Shown here piece after piece: positions 1 through 8,096 of a DNA stretch of 64,000 nucleotides; the stretch's first letter is position 1; every line of letters begins with the position of its first letter. Below the pieces are notes generated by a model that made no database searches, had not been told where the DNA came from, and was given only the letters and a program-made list of their open reading frames with translations. Source of the DNA: JAICYJ01 sp963797565. GTDB taxonomy: Bacteria; Actinomycetota; Thermoleophilia; Gaiellales; JAICJC01. The stretch spans positions 20,971 to 84,970 of the forward strand of contig CAWCPM010000001.1 of NCBI GenBank assembly GCA_963797565.1. The letters run 5' to 3'. Made by a program: the position numbers and the translations under genes.

Positions 1-696
1 CTGCAGGTCGTCCAGCGCCTTGCAGATCTCCTCGATCGGCTCGTAGGCACCGTCGAAGGTCGAGCCCAGGATCGCGACCACGCCGATCGTGTTCTCGTCG
101 CAGAGCTTGACGGCCTCCTCGGGGGAGAGCGTGAAGCGGTTGCCCTCCATCGGTACCAGCCGCATCTCGACGTCCCAGTAGTTGGCGAACTTCTCCCAGC
201 AGATCTGGACGTTGATGCCCATCACCAGGTTGGGCTTGTCGGCCGGCTTGCCCTCGGCCTTGCGGCGCTGCTGCCAGAGCCGCTTCAGCGCCAGGCCGCC
301 CAGCATCGCGGCCTCGCTGGAGCCGGTCGTTGAGCAGCCGGTGGCGGCGGCCGCGGCGGGGGCGTGCCAGAGGTCGCTGAGGATGCTGACGCACCGCATC
401 TCGAGCTCGGCCGTCTGCGGGTACTCGTCCTTGTCGATCATGTTCTTGTCGAGGCAGGCACCCATCAGCTCGCGCGCCTGCGGCTCCATCCATGTCGTCA
501 CGAAGGTGGCGAGGTTGAGGCGCGCGTTGCCGTCCAGCATCAGCTCATCGCTGATCACCTGGTAGGCGGCGTCCGGTGAGAGCTGGCCGGCCGGCAGCGT
601 GTGGCGGGGAATGTTGTCGCCCTCGAGCGTGAACAGCGGAGGGGGTGTCAGATCTCGCGATCGGGGTGGCGGGCCCTTCGGGTGCGTCAACGGCAT
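1..696 (-). CDS. gadB: Glutamate decarboxylase, N-terminal 232 residues (runs off left edge)
   Basis: PLP-dependent enzyme that converts glutamate to GABA and CO2 in the cytoplasm. The visible 232 residues give the N-terminal arm and the start of the large domain, including the TTGSSEA motif (residues about 122-128) that in this family binds the PLP phosphate. The PLP lysine lies beyond the window edge, so the gene is partial. Start: ATG at 694-696, preceded by AGGAG at good spacing. It is divergent from the SulP transporter gene. A succinate-semialdehyde dehydrogenase gene 7.4 kb away could supply a later step of a GABA shunt. Family assignment is strong; only completeness is unknown. Confidence 0.93.
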   Translation of the reverse strand, partial: MPLTHPKGPPPRSRDLTPPPLFTLEGDNIPRHTLPAGQLSPDAAYQVISDELMLDGNARLNLATFVTTWMEPQARELMGACLDKNMIDKDEYPQTAELEMRCVSILSDLWHAPAAAAATGCSTTGSSEAAMLGGLALKRLWQQRRKAEGKPADKPNLVMGINVQICWEKFANYWDVEMRLVPMEGNRFTLSPEEAVKLCDENTIGVVAILGSTFDGAYEPIEEICKALDDLQ

Positions 697-878
697 GGTC
701 TGATCTCCTGTGGGGACGGTGCCAAAGCGTCGCCGCACCCGCGGCGGCGCCCGTCATCCCGTCCGGGTGAACGGCCACCCCGATGCGGCGGTTGCAAGAA
801 TGAAAGTATTGCCCGGACTGTGAACAACTGGAGAGGCCGATAGGCACGGCAGCGAAAACGAGGCGGTTCCCGATTCCC
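697..878. promoter_or_regulatory. Divergent intergenic region between gadB and the SulP gene
   Basis: 182 bases that must hold the promoters of both divergent genes. The AGGAG ribosome binding site of gadB is seen at its right-hand side. No convincing -35/-10 pair or operator was found on either strand; a local dip in GC near 795-812 is the likeliest promoter area. Confidence 0.4.
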
Positions 879-2546
879 GTGTTCGAGGGCATCAGGCCGC
901 TCGATCGTGCGCGCATTCCCGCGGATGTACTGGCCGGGGTGACCCTGGCCGCGCTGGCCATCCCCGAGACGATGGGCTACACCAAGATCGCGGGCACGCC
1001 CGTGATCACCGGGCTCTACACGATCCTGCTGCCGCTGGCCGTGTTCGCGCTGTTCGGCTCGTCGCGCCATCTGGTGGTGGGCGCGGACTCGGCGTCGGCT
1101 GCGATCCTGGCCGCCGGCCTGGCCGGGATGGCCGCGACCGGCTCTGCCCAGTACGTCGCGCTGGCGGGCCTGGTCGCCCTGCTGGCCGCCCTCTACCTGA
1201 TCGTGGCCCGGCTCGTGCACCTCGGCTTCCTGGCCGACTTCCTGTCGCGCACGGTGCTGGTCGGCTTCCTGACCGGCGTCGGCATCCAGGTGGCCGCCGG
1301 CCAGGTGGGAGGCATGCTGGGCGTCCCCTCCGGCACCGGCGGCACGCTGCACAAGCTGTGGGGGACGCTCCAGAACATCGGCGACACCAGCGGTTGGACG
1401 CTGGGCGTGTCGATCGGCGTGGCGGTCGTGATCCTGGGCACCAAGTACATCGAGAAGGTCGTGCCCGGCGCACTGATCGCTGTGGTCGGCTCGATCGTGC
1501 TGAGCGACGTGTTCGACTTCCAGAGCCACGGCGTGGCGGTGCTCGGACACGTCCCCGGCGGCCTGCCCAACCTCGGCCTGCCGGACGTCAACTGGGGCTC
1601 CGACGCGCCCGCGCTGGCCGCCACGGCGTTCTCGATCTTCATCGTGATCCTGGCCCAGAGCGCGGCCACCTCGCGCGCGTTCGCCGCAAAGTACGGCGAC
1701 CGGTTCAGCGAGGACGTCGACCTGGTCGGGCTCGGCCTGGCCAGCGCGGCCGCCGGCGTCTCGGGCACCTTCGTGGTCAACGGCAGCCCCACCAAGACGC
1801 AGATGGTGGACGGTGCCGGCGGCCGCAGCCAGCTGGCATCGCTGACCTGCGCCGGTGTGGTGCTGGTGGTGCTGCTGTTCCTGACCAAGCCGCTCCAGTA
1901 CATGCCCGAGGCGGTGCTGTCGACGGTGGTGTTCCTGATCGGCATCGAGCTGATCGCGGTCAGGAGCATGAAGCAGATCTACCGCCTGCGGATCGACGAG
2001 TTCATCGTGGCCTCGATCACCGCCCTGGTGGTGGTGGTCGTGGGCGTCGAGCAGGGCATCCTGCTGGCGATCGTGCTCTCGATCCTCGATCACCTGCGCT
2101 TCAGCTACAAGCCCAACGATGCGGTGATGGTGCGCGACGCCGACGGGTCGTGGAAGGAGCGGCCGCTCGAGGACGCCGCGCAGGCCGTGCCCGGCCTCGC
2201 CGTCTACCGCTTCGGCGCCAACCTCTACTACGCCAACGCGAACCGGTTCGCCGACCAGGTGCGGACGCTGTCGCTCGGCGGTGCCGGTGACGCCCCCCGC
2301 TGGATCTGCGTGGACGCCGAGGCGATCGGCGACATCGACTACTCGGCCGCGCAGACGCTGAGGGAGACCCACGACCAGCTGGCGGCGCGAGGGGTGCGGT
2401 TGGTGCTGGCGGAGGTCAACCCCGAGGTGCAGGCCGAGATGGACCGGTTCGGGCTGACCGAGGTGTTCGGCGACGGCATCTACCAGGATCTGTCCGCTGC
2501 GGCCACCGCATTCCAGGCGGCCGGTCAGGCGCCGGCGCCCGCCTGA
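879..2546 (+). CDS. SulP-family inorganic anion transporter with STAS domain
   Basis: Membrane anion transporter of the SulP/SLC26 family (sulfate, bicarbonate or similar; substrate not readable from sequence). 555 residues: an N-terminal signature around residues 26-48 (ALAIPETMGYTKIAG), about 10-12 hydrophobic segments to about residue 410, then a cytoplasmic STAS domain (about 435-545) with the strand-loop pattern VDAEAIGDIDYSAA. Length is normal for the family. GTG at 879 is the first usable start in frame; the ribosome site is weak (AGGCGG, rather distant), so a slightly different start is possible. Convergent with the DUF1269-like gene 16 bases downstream, where a short palindrome TAGATCCATCTA spans the gap. 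Confidence 0.9.
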   Translation: MFEGIRPLDRARIPADVLAGVTLAALAIPETMGYTKIAGTPVITGLYTILLPLAVFALFGSSRHLVVGADSASAAILAAGLAGMAATGSAQYVALAGLVALLAALYLIVARLVHLGFLADFLSRTVLVGFLTGVGIQVAAGQVGGMLGVPSGTGGTLHKLWGTLQNIGDTSGWTLGVSIGVAVVILGTKYIEKVVPGALIAVVGSIVLSDVFDFQSHGVAVLGHVPGGLPNLGLPDVNWGSDAPALAATAFSIFIVILAQSAATSRAFAAKYGDRFSEDVDLVGLGLASAAAGVSGTFVVNGSPTKTQMVDGAGGRSQLASLTCAGVVLVVLLFLTKPLQYMPEAVLSTVVFLIGIELIAVRSMKQIYRLRIDEFIVASITALVVVVVGVEQGILLAIVLSILDHLRFSYKPNDAVMVRDADGSWKERPLEDAAQAVPGLAVYRFGANLYYANANRFADQVRTLSLGGAGDAPRWICVDAEAIGDIDYSAAQTLRETHDQLAARGVRLVLAEVNPEVQAEMDRFGLTEVFGDGIYQDLSAAATAFQAAGQAPAPA

Positions 2547-2562
2547 CCTCAATTAGATCCAT

Positions 2563-3072
2563 CTAGCCCGCGGTCGCGTGGGCGTGCAGCTCGGCCACCA
2601 GCGAGTCGTCGACCTCGCTCTTGGTGACCCGTCCGCTGTCGCGGAGGACGCGGTCGAGCGCATCGATCTGGTCGGTCGGAGCGATCGCGATCACGCCGTA
2701 TGACCCTGGCGGAAGCGTGTTGGCGATGGCGTCCGAGAGCTGCTTGGTGCGGCGGTTGCGCTTCGACCGCACGCCCAGCCCGACGCCGCCGCCCACCAGG
2801 GCGCCGGCCAGCAGTGAGGGCGGGAACAGGATGCCAACCGTTACCCCCGCCAGCGCCCCCCATCCCACGGGCGCCTTGCCTGATCCCTCGGGCCCGCCGT
2901 CGACGCTGATCTTGCCGTCGTGGTGGCGGCGCACGACGGTCGCGCCGTGCACCTGAGCGGACTCGTTGTCGACCAGCGACTGGATCCCGGCCAGCGCCTC
3001 GGCCGCGCCGCTGTCGTGGTCATAGGAGCCGACGATCAGGATCGTGCCGGCACGTCGTTCAGCGGTGTTCAT
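2563..3072 (-). CDS. DUF1269-like membrane-associated protein
   Basis: 169 residues of unknown function resembling the DUF1269 family: an N-terminal ferredoxin-like half beginning with TILIVGSYD, a central glycine-rich hydrophobic hairpin (about residues 70-100), a basic patch SKRNRRTK, and a C-terminal alpha/beta half with GVIAIAP. Its ATG overlaps the stop of the upstream NfeD-like gene (ATGA at 3069-3072), so the two are translationally coupled. A role in membrane homeostasis is only a guess. Confidence 0.75.
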   Translation of the reverse strand: MNTAERRAGTILIVGSYDHDSGAAEALAGIQSLVDNESAQVHGATVVRRHHDGKISVDGGPEGSGKAPVGWGALAGVTVGILFPPSLLAGALVGGGVGLGVRSKRNRRTKQLSDAIANTLPPGSYGVIAIAPTDQIDALDRVLRDSGRVTKSEVDDSLVAELHAHATAG

Positions 3073-3401
3073 GGCTTCCCTTCAGGTTCGACGTCGAGCA
3101 CCAGGTCCGAGCGCGCGATCACCCGCACCGTCTGGCCGGGCGCGGCGCCGGTCACGCAGTGGGCCGCCCAGATCGTTCCCAGCAGCTTGATCTGCCCGTC
3201 CGGTCGGCACTCCGAGATCACGGTGCCGGTCTTGCCGATCAGCGTCTCCGCTCCGACCCGTGTGCGGCGGCCCCTGACGGTGCTGTTCCAGTAGGCGATC
3301 TCGCCGATGAACAGCGCCAGCGCCACCACGAATCCGATCACGTTCCACGGCCCTGGCAGGAACAGCAGCAGCACGAAGGCGAGCAGGAGAAGCATGTTCA
3401 C
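3069..3401 (-). CDS. NfeD-like membrane protein (OB-fold)
   Basis: 110 residues: an N-terminal hydrophobic stretch with two closely spaced membrane segments (residues 2-36), then a soluble part of about 65 residues typical of the NfeD C-terminal OB fold (ETLIGKTGTVISECRPDGQIK). Short NfeD proteins are usually partners of stomatin/SPFH proteins; no SPFH gene lies nearby, so that role cannot be supported here. First gene of a two-gene minus-strand unit with the DUF1269-like gene. Confidence 0.8.
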   Translation of the reverse strand: MNMLLLLAFVLLLFLPGPWNVIGFVVALALFIGEIAYWNSTVRGRRTRVGAETLIGKTGTVISECRPDGQIKLLGTIWAAHCVTGAAPGQTVRVIARSDLVLDVEPEGKP

Positions 3402-3509
3402 CTCCGACCATAGCGGCTGGCGGCCGCTGCCCCTTCATCCAGATCGGAGGAGGCACGCGCGCGCGATTCGTGGAAACATGCCGGGTCTCACACCCGAAAG
3501 GCGGATTCG

Positions 3510-3905
3510 ATGGCGGTGCTGTCGCTCGCAAATTTGCTCTGGTCGTTGCTGATCCTGTTCTTCATGATCGTCTACTTCATCATGCTGTACCAGGTGATCG
3601 TCGACCTCTTCCACCGTCACGACGTTTCGGGCGGAAAGAAGGCGGCCTGGTTCGTGTTCTGGCTGGTGGTTCCGATCATCAGCCTGATCAGCTACCTGTA
3701 CGTTCACGGTGACGGCATCGCCCAGCGCACGTTCGACCGCAGCTCGAAGGGCCAGGCGGCGCTCGACACCTACGATCGGCCGACCGATCACAACCGCAGC
3801 TCGGCGGCCCAGATCGAGCACAGCAAGCGGCTGCTGGATTCGGGCGTGATCGGGCAGGAGGAGTACGACAAGCTGAAGGGCCATGCCCTGGAGTACGGCG
3901 AGTAG
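3510..3905 (+). CDS. Small membrane protein with PLDc_N-like N-terminus and SHOCT domain
   Basis: 131 residues. Two membrane segments (about 8-32 and 46-66) of the cardiolipin-synthase/PLD nuclease N-terminal type enclose a short basic loop (GGKKAAW). A C-terminal SHOCT motif (about 101-128, HSKRLLDSGVIGQEEYDKLK) follows. SHOCT tails are often found on small membrane proteins and may mediate oligomerisation. ATG at 3510 with AAAGGCGGA upstream. Exact function unknown. Confidence 0.8.
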   Translation: MAVLSLANLLWSLLILFFMIVYFIMLYQVIVDLFHRHDVSGGKKAAWFVFWLVVPIISLISYLYVHGDGIAQRTFDRSSKGQAALDTYDRPTDHNRSSAAQIEHSKRLLDSGVIGQEEYDKLKGHALEYGE

Positions 3906-3910
3906 GTGAG

Positions 3911-4450
3911 CTGGACGCCATCGTCGTCGGTTCCGGCCCGAACGGGCTGGCCGCGGCGATCGCTCTGGCCCGGGCGGGGCGCTCGGTGCGAGTGCTGGAG
4001 GCGGCCGCCACGATCGGCGGCGGCACCCGCACGGAGCAGCTGACCAGGCCCGGGTTCCTGCACGACGTCTGCTCGGCCGTGCACCCGCTGGCGGTTGCAT
4101 CGCCGTTCCTGGCGTCGTTGCCGCTGGCCGAGCACGGGCTCGAGCTGGTGCATCCCGGGATCCCGCTGGCACACCCGCTGGACGCCCGGGTTCGCCGAGA
4201 CGGTGCTGGCGCGACATGCGATCGGGCCGGCGCAGGCCGAGGCGGCGAATCCGAACTACGTGGGCGGCGACATCAACGGCGGTGCGGCCGATCTCCGCCA
4301 GCTGATGGCGCGGCCGGTCGTGCGTCGACCGCACGCAACGCCGAACCCGCGGCTGTCGTGTGCTCGTCCTCGACGCCGCCGGGCGGGGGTGTCCACGGCA
4401 TGTGCGGCTGGCACCCGGCCCGGGCGGCGCTGCGAGGCGTGCTGCGCTGA
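3911..4450 (+). pseudogene. Decayed phytoene-dehydrogenase-like FAD oxidoreductase
   Basis: The first about 90 codons encode the intact start of an FAD-dependent amine/phytoene oxidoreductase (AIVVGSGPNGLAAAIALARAG, then GGGTRTEQLTRPGFLHD). Around 4190 the sequence jumps to the C-terminal part of the same family in another frame (ETVLARHAIGPAQ, NPNYVGGDINGGAADLRQL) and around 4353 shifts frame again to give the terminal CSSSTPPGGGVHGMCG. Roughly 350 codons of the family's usual length are missing. There is no good start codon (only CTG at 3911, or GTG at 3906 out of frame). An internal deletion plus frameshifts make a functional product very unlikely. Confidence 0.85.
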
Positions 4451-4482
4451 GCGGGATCGCAAAGACGTTTAGAGTCCGGGCC

Positions 4483-4794
4483 ATGAGCTCACGCTGGTCA
4501 CTGGGGTCGCGCGACTCGATCCTTTCGATCGCGAGCGACGGCTCGATCCTGTCGATCGGCTCGGTCGGATCCGTCGGCTCGATCGGTTCCATCGGCTCGG
4601 CCGGGTCGGTGCTCTCCGTCGGATCGGCGGGTTCGGCCGGATCGGTGCTGTCGTACGCCTCCAAACGCTCGCTGCTGTCGGCGCGCTCGGCCGAAAGCGT
4701 GCGCGGCCGGCCGGCGGACGCGCGGCAGCGGCGGATCCTGCTTGTCGCGGTGGTTGCCGCGCTGGCAGCGGTCTGCGTCAGGCGCCTCGTGTGA
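4483..4794 (+). CDS. Ser-x-x triplet-repeat protein with C-terminal membrane anchor
   Basis: 103 residues. Serine occupies every third position without exception from residue 3 to residue 72 (24 consecutive triplets). The other two positions are mostly Ile/Val/Leu/Ala and Gly, as in SILSIGSVGSVGSIGSIG. A basic linker (about 74-83) and one hydrophobic segment (about 84-100, ILLVAVVAALAAVCV) follow, suggesting a membrane-anchored rod. A three-residue period fits polyproline-II-like or helical-solenoid packing rather than coiled coil. Its stop overlaps the GTG of the homocysteine methyltransferase/MTHFR gene (GTGA), so the two are probably cotranslated. No enzyme motif; function unknown. Similar Ser-rich repeats are annotated only as hypothetical in actinobacteria, to my knowledge. 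Confidence 0.75.
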   Translation: MSSRWSLGSRDSILSIASDGSILSIGSVGSVGSIGSIGSAGSVLSVGSAGSAGSVLSYASKRSLLSARSAESVRGRPADARQRRILLVAVVAALAAVCVRRLV

Positions 4795-6605
4795 CGGTCG
4801 CGGGCCGGCTGGCGGAGCGGGTGCTGGTCGGAGACGGCGGCATGGGCTCGCTGCTCTCGCTCGAGCTCCCGGAGCTGCGCTTCCCGGAAGAGGCAAACCT
4901 GGCCGCCCCGGAGGCCGTGCTGGCCGCGCACGTGAGCTTCATCCGGGCCGGCGCCGATGTGATCCAGACCAACACCTATGGCGCCAACCCCGTCAAGCTG
5001 GGTGCGCACCGCCGCGAACATCAGGTCGACGAGATCAACGCCGCCGGCGCCAAGATCGCCCGCGACGCGCGTGAGGTGGCCGGCCGCGACGTGCTGATCG
5101 CCGGCTCGATCGGGCCGCTGGGGACGTCGGTCGAGGTGGTCGGCGGCTCCAGCTCGAGCGGCGCCGGGCTGTACGGCCGGCAGGCGGCCGTGCTGGAGGG
5201 CCGCGGGGTCGACCTGATCGTGCTGGAGACGTTCACGTCGCTCGAGGAGCTGACGGTCGCCCTGGATGCGGTGCGCGCACAGACGCACGTGCCGGTGATC
5301 GCACAGATCACGGTCCAGGACGACGGCGAGACGGTCACCGGCACCGGCGGCGAGGAGGCCGCGCGGGTGCTCGGAGGTCTGGGCGCGGCTGCCGTCGGGA
5401 TCAACTGCAGCCTGGGACCCCAGTCGGCGCTGGCCGGCCTGCGCGAGATGTGCCGCTCGGCGACCACGCCGCTGACCGTGCAGCCCAACGTCGGCCTGCC
5501 CATGTACCAGGACGGCCGCGTGCTCTACCCGGATGCATCGGAGGCTTACGCCGCCGAGTTCGCAGCCCAGGCGGTGGCCCTCGGCGCGCGGCTGGTCGGC
5601 GGCTGTTGCGGCACCCAGCCCCACCACGTCGCGGCCATCCGGCGCGCTGTGGACGAGCACCTTCCCGCCCGCTACACGTTCGCTCGCCGCGAGCCGCCGC
5701 TGCCACCGCCGGCCGCTCCCATAGCCGATGCAAGTCGCCTGGAACGGCGGCTGGCGGCCGGAGAGTGGGTGGTGTCGGTCGAGCTGGATCCGCCCAAGGG
5801 CGGCAGCCTCGAACGGCTGCTCGGCACGGCGGCCGAGATCCAGGCCGGAGGTTCCGTCGAGTTCTTCGACGTCAACGACAACCCGATGGCGCGGGCGCGG
5901 ATGAGCTCGCTGATGACCTCGACGCTGGTGCAGCAGCATCTGGGCGTGGAGACGATCCCGCACCTGACGCCGCGCGACACCACCGCCCGCGGCCTCGAGT
6001 CGCAGCTGCTGGGCGCCCACGCCGGCGGCATCCGCAACGTGCTGGCGGTGACCGGCGACTACCCGCCGCCGGGCGACCACGGCGGCTCCGACGCCGCCTA
6101 TCAGGTGGACGCGATCGGCCTGGTCGAGATCGTGTCGGCGCTGAACGGGGGCACCGACCGGGCCGGCAAGACCCTGGACGCACCCACCGGCTTCTTCACC
6201 GGCGTCGCGGTCAACCCAACGGCCGACGACATCGACCTCGAGCTGGATCGGTTCCGGCGCAAGGTGGAGGCGGGGGCGCGGTTTGCGATGACGCAGGTGC
6301 TGTTCGACCTGGAGCCACTGCGGGCGATGCTGGATCGCCTGGGCGGAGCGTCGCCGATCCCGCTCCTGGTCGGGCTGTGGCCGATCACCAGCCACGCGCT
6401 GGCGCTGCGCCTGCACAACGAGGTGCCCGGCATCACGGTGCCGGAAGTGGTGTTGGCACGGTTCGCGGCCGCCGAGGCGCGGGCGGCGAAGGAGGGCGTG
6501 GCCGTGGCGCGTGAGCTGCTTGCCGAGGCTCGCGAGCTGGCGGCCGGCGCCTATCTGGTCGCCCCGTTCGGGCAGCCGGAGCGCGTGCTGTCGGTGCTCG
6601 CTTAA
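4791..6605 (+). CDS. Bifunctional homocysteine S-methyltransferase / methylenetetrahydrofolate reductase
   Basis: 604 residues joining two steps of methionine and one-carbon metabolism, an arrangement known from Bacillus YitJ. Residues about 1-290 form the homocysteine methyltransferase barrel with its zinc cysteines visible (GINCS about 203-207; GGCCGT about 269-274). Residues about 310-604 form a MetF-type barrel using FAD and methylene-THF (VSVELDPPKG, then FFDVNDNP and LAVTGDYPP). GTG at 4791 overlaps the stop of the Ser-triplet gene. No riboswitch-like structure seen upstream; regulation is unknown. Confidence 0.92.
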   Translation: MTVAGRLAERVLVGDGGMGSLLSLELPELRFPEEANLAAPEAVLAAHVSFIRAGADVIQTNTYGANPVKLGAHRREHQVDEINAAGAKIARDAREVAGRDVLIAGSIGPLGTSVEVVGGSSSSGAGLYGRQAAVLEGRGVDLIVLETFTSLEELTVALDAVRAQTHVPVIAQITVQDDGETVTGTGGEEAARVLGGLGAAAVGINCSLGPQSALAGLREMCRSATTPLTVQPNVGLPMYQDGRVLYPDASEAYAAEFAAQAVALGARLVGGCCGTQPHHVAAIRRAVDEHLPARYTFARREPPLPPPAAPIADASRLERRLAAGEWVVSVELDPPKGGSLERLLGTAAEIQAGGSVEFFDVNDNPMARARMSSLMTSTLVQQHLGVETIPHLTPRDTTARGLESQLLGAHAGGIRNVLAVTGDYPPPGDHGGSDAAYQVDAIGLVEIVSALNGGTDRAGKTLDAPTGFFTGVAVNPTADDIDLELDRFRRKVEAGARFAMTQVLFDLEPLRAMLDRLGGASPIPLLVGLWPITSHALALRLHNEVPGITVPEVVLARFAAAEARAAKEGVAVARELLAEARELAAGAYLVAPFGQPERVLSVLA

Positions 6606-6619
6606 GAGCGAGCCGGCCG

Positions 6620-6637
6620 GGGATTCCGTCGAATCCC
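6620..6637. repeat. Inverted repeat GGGATTC-N4-GAATCCC
   Basis: Perfect 7-base arms around CGTC, lying 15 bases after the stop of the MTHFR gene and 6 bases before the predicted -10 of the MFS gene. With no T-run it is a poor terminator. Its position over the -35 region makes an operator plausible. Confidence 0.4.
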
Positions 6638-6642
6638 TGTGC

Positions 6643-6648
6643 TAGACT
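6643..6648 (+). promoter_or_regulatory. -10 box TAGACT for the MFS leader
   Basis: TANNNT hexamer ending exactly 6 bases before GTG 6655, the same geometry as the likely leaderless starts at 44204, 46099 and 61482. No good -35 at 17 bases. Confidence 0.45.
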
Positions 6649-6654
6649 CAGATC

Positions 6655-6678
6655 GTGGCACCCAATCTCCTCACCTGA
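6655..6678 (+). CDS. Possible seven-residue leader peptide (MAPNLLT) upstream of the MFS gene
   Basis: GTG at 6655, six bases after the predicted -10 box, opens a frame of seven codons ending at TGA 6676-6678. A perfect 18-base palindrome starts two bases later and the MFS start is 60 bases further on. Arrangement fits translation-dependent attenuation of an exporter, but the peptide is too short to test by coding signals. Confidence 0.35.
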   Translation: MAPNLLT

Positions 6679-6680
6679 CT

Positions 6681-6698
6681 GGCACGCGGCCGCGTGCC
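6681..6698. repeat. Perfect palindrome GGCACGCGGCCGCGTGCC in the MFS leader
   Basis: Nine-base arms without a spacer, between the mini-ORF stop and the MFS ribosome site. As DNA it could bind a dimeric repressor; as RNA it could be part of an attenuator. Not followed by a T-run. Confidence 0.45.
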
Positions 6699-6737
6699 GC
6701 TCGTAATCCGCCGTCCTGTTCGTCTGGAGATTCGCTC

Positions 6738-7946
6738 GTGACCACTGCACCCACCATCGCAATTCGCCGCCTCGCCGCCAGCCGCGCCATCGCGGTCACA
6801 GGCTATGAAGCCGGCTGGATCGCGCTCATGGTCGCGATCTACGCGCGCACCCACTCGACGGTGTGGATGTCGGCGGCGCTGTTCGCAGCGATCGCCAGCT
6901 CGAGCCTGGTGGCGCCGGTCGCGGGCGCGCTGGGCGACCGCTACGACCGCCGCCGGGTGATGATCGTCTCCGAGCTGGCTGCGGCCGCGTTCGCCGCGGC
7001 GATGGTGGTCGCGCACGCGCCATGGCTGCTGGTCGCCCTGGCCGCACTGGTGGGGCTGGCCGAGGCGCCGTTCATGCCGGCGTCCAGCGCCGCCGTGCCC
7101 AACCTGGTGGGAGACAACCGGCTGGAGTGGGCCAACTCGACGCTGGCCGTGGGCCGCAACGTCGGCCAGCTGCTGGGGCCGCTGGTTGGTGGCGTGGCGG
7201 CGGCGGCCGTCGGCTCGGCCGCCGTGTTCGGCATCTCTGCCGTCGGCTTCCTGATCTCGGCTGCCCTGGTGGCGTCGGTGTCGGGCCGGTTCTCGGGGAA
7301 GCGCGCCGAGCACCACGATCGCCAGCTGCGGGCCGGGTTCGTGTTCGTCTGGAACTCGCCGGTGCTGCGCGGGATGACGGTGGCCTGGATGGTGCTGCTG
7401 TTCCTGCTGGGGCCGGTGCTGGTGGCCGAGCTGCCGCTGGCGCACGAGTTCGGCCAGGGCGCGGCCGGCTACGGCATGATCGCGGCCTGCTGGGGCGGCG
7501 GCGCGATCGCGGGCTCGTTCCTGGGGCGCGTGACCGGGCGCAGATGGGAGAGCAGGACGATGATCTGGGGCTGCCTGCTGATCGGCGCCGGGTTCGCTGT
7601 CGTCAGCGGCGCGCCGGTGTTCGTGGTCGCTATGGCCGGCATGATCCTCGCCGGCGTCGCCGAGGGCGCGGTCAGCGTGGCCGAGCAGACGATCATCCAG
7701 CGGTGCACCCCGGACAGCGTGCGGTCGCGGGTGAACTCGGCCGGTGAGGCCGCCGCGATGGGCGCGTTCTCGCTGTCGTTCCCGGCGGCCGGGTTCGTCA
7801 TCAACCTGCTCGGCGTGCGCGGCGCATACCTCATGGCCGCGTTTGGCTGCGTGCTGGCGGCCGCGATACTGGTGCCGGCCATGCGGGCGGCGCGCGCCAC
7901 GGTCGTCACCGACGAGGGCATGGTCGAGGAGCCGGTCGCGGCCTGA
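6738..7946 (+). CDS. MFS-type efflux transporter
   Basis: Major facilitator transporter, 402 residues with about 12 membrane segments. The conserved loop 2-3 motif GDRYDRRRVMI is at about residues 66-76, and the loop before TM8 has RVTGRRWESR. The pattern fits drug-exporter (DHA/MFS_3) proteins; the substrate cannot be read. The frame extends upstream to 6639, but GTG 6738 with CTGGAGA eight bases upstream is the convincing start, since the earlier residues are not membrane-like. Its leader carries a -10 box, a seven-codon mini-ORF and a palindrome, hinting at inducible expression. Confidence 0.85.
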   Translation: MTTAPTIAIRRLAASRAIAVTGYEAGWIALMVAIYARTHSTVWMSAALFAAIASSSLVAPVAGALGDRYDRRRVMIVSELAAAAFAAAMVVAHAPWLLVALAALVGLAEAPFMPASSAAVPNLVGDNRLEWANSTLAVGRNVGQLLGPLVGGVAAAAVGSAAVFGISAVGFLISAALVASVSGRFSGKRAEHHDRQLRAGFVFVWNSPVLRGMTVAWMVLLFLLGPVLVAELPLAHEFGQGAAGYGMIAACWGGGAIAGSFLGRVTGRRWESRTMIWGCLLIGAGFAVVSGAPVFVVAMAGMILAGVAEGAVSVAEQTIIQRCTPDSVRSRVNSAGEAAAMGAFSLSFPAAGFVINLLGVRGAYLMAAFGCVLAAAILVPAMRAARATVVTDEGMVEEPVAA

Positions 7947-8096
7947 GCCTGGTGTCGCACCTCTGATGCCTCGAAGTGCGGGTGGACATGCGCCTCGATC
8001 AACCGGGCACTATTCTCACGGCTACGAGACCAATGTCCACCCGGGTGTGCAACCCGGCAGGGGGGCGGCTGTGACCACTTTGACTGGAGGAGGACG

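Noticed and set aside
687..2552. Long minus-strand frame opposite the SulP gene
   Set aside because: Arg/His/Gln-rich shadow frame of a high-GC gene; the plus strand encodes an intact SulP protein with clear motifs.
2555..2566. Palindrome TAGATCCATCTA between SulP and DUF1269-like genes as terminator
   Set aside because: Arms of only five A/T-rich bases; too weak to claim as a terminator.
3435..6416. 993-codon minus-strand frame
   Set aside because: Runs antisense through the SHOCT gene, pseudogene, Ser-triplet gene and the MTHFR gene; composition is that of a shadow frame, and it crosses several real genes.
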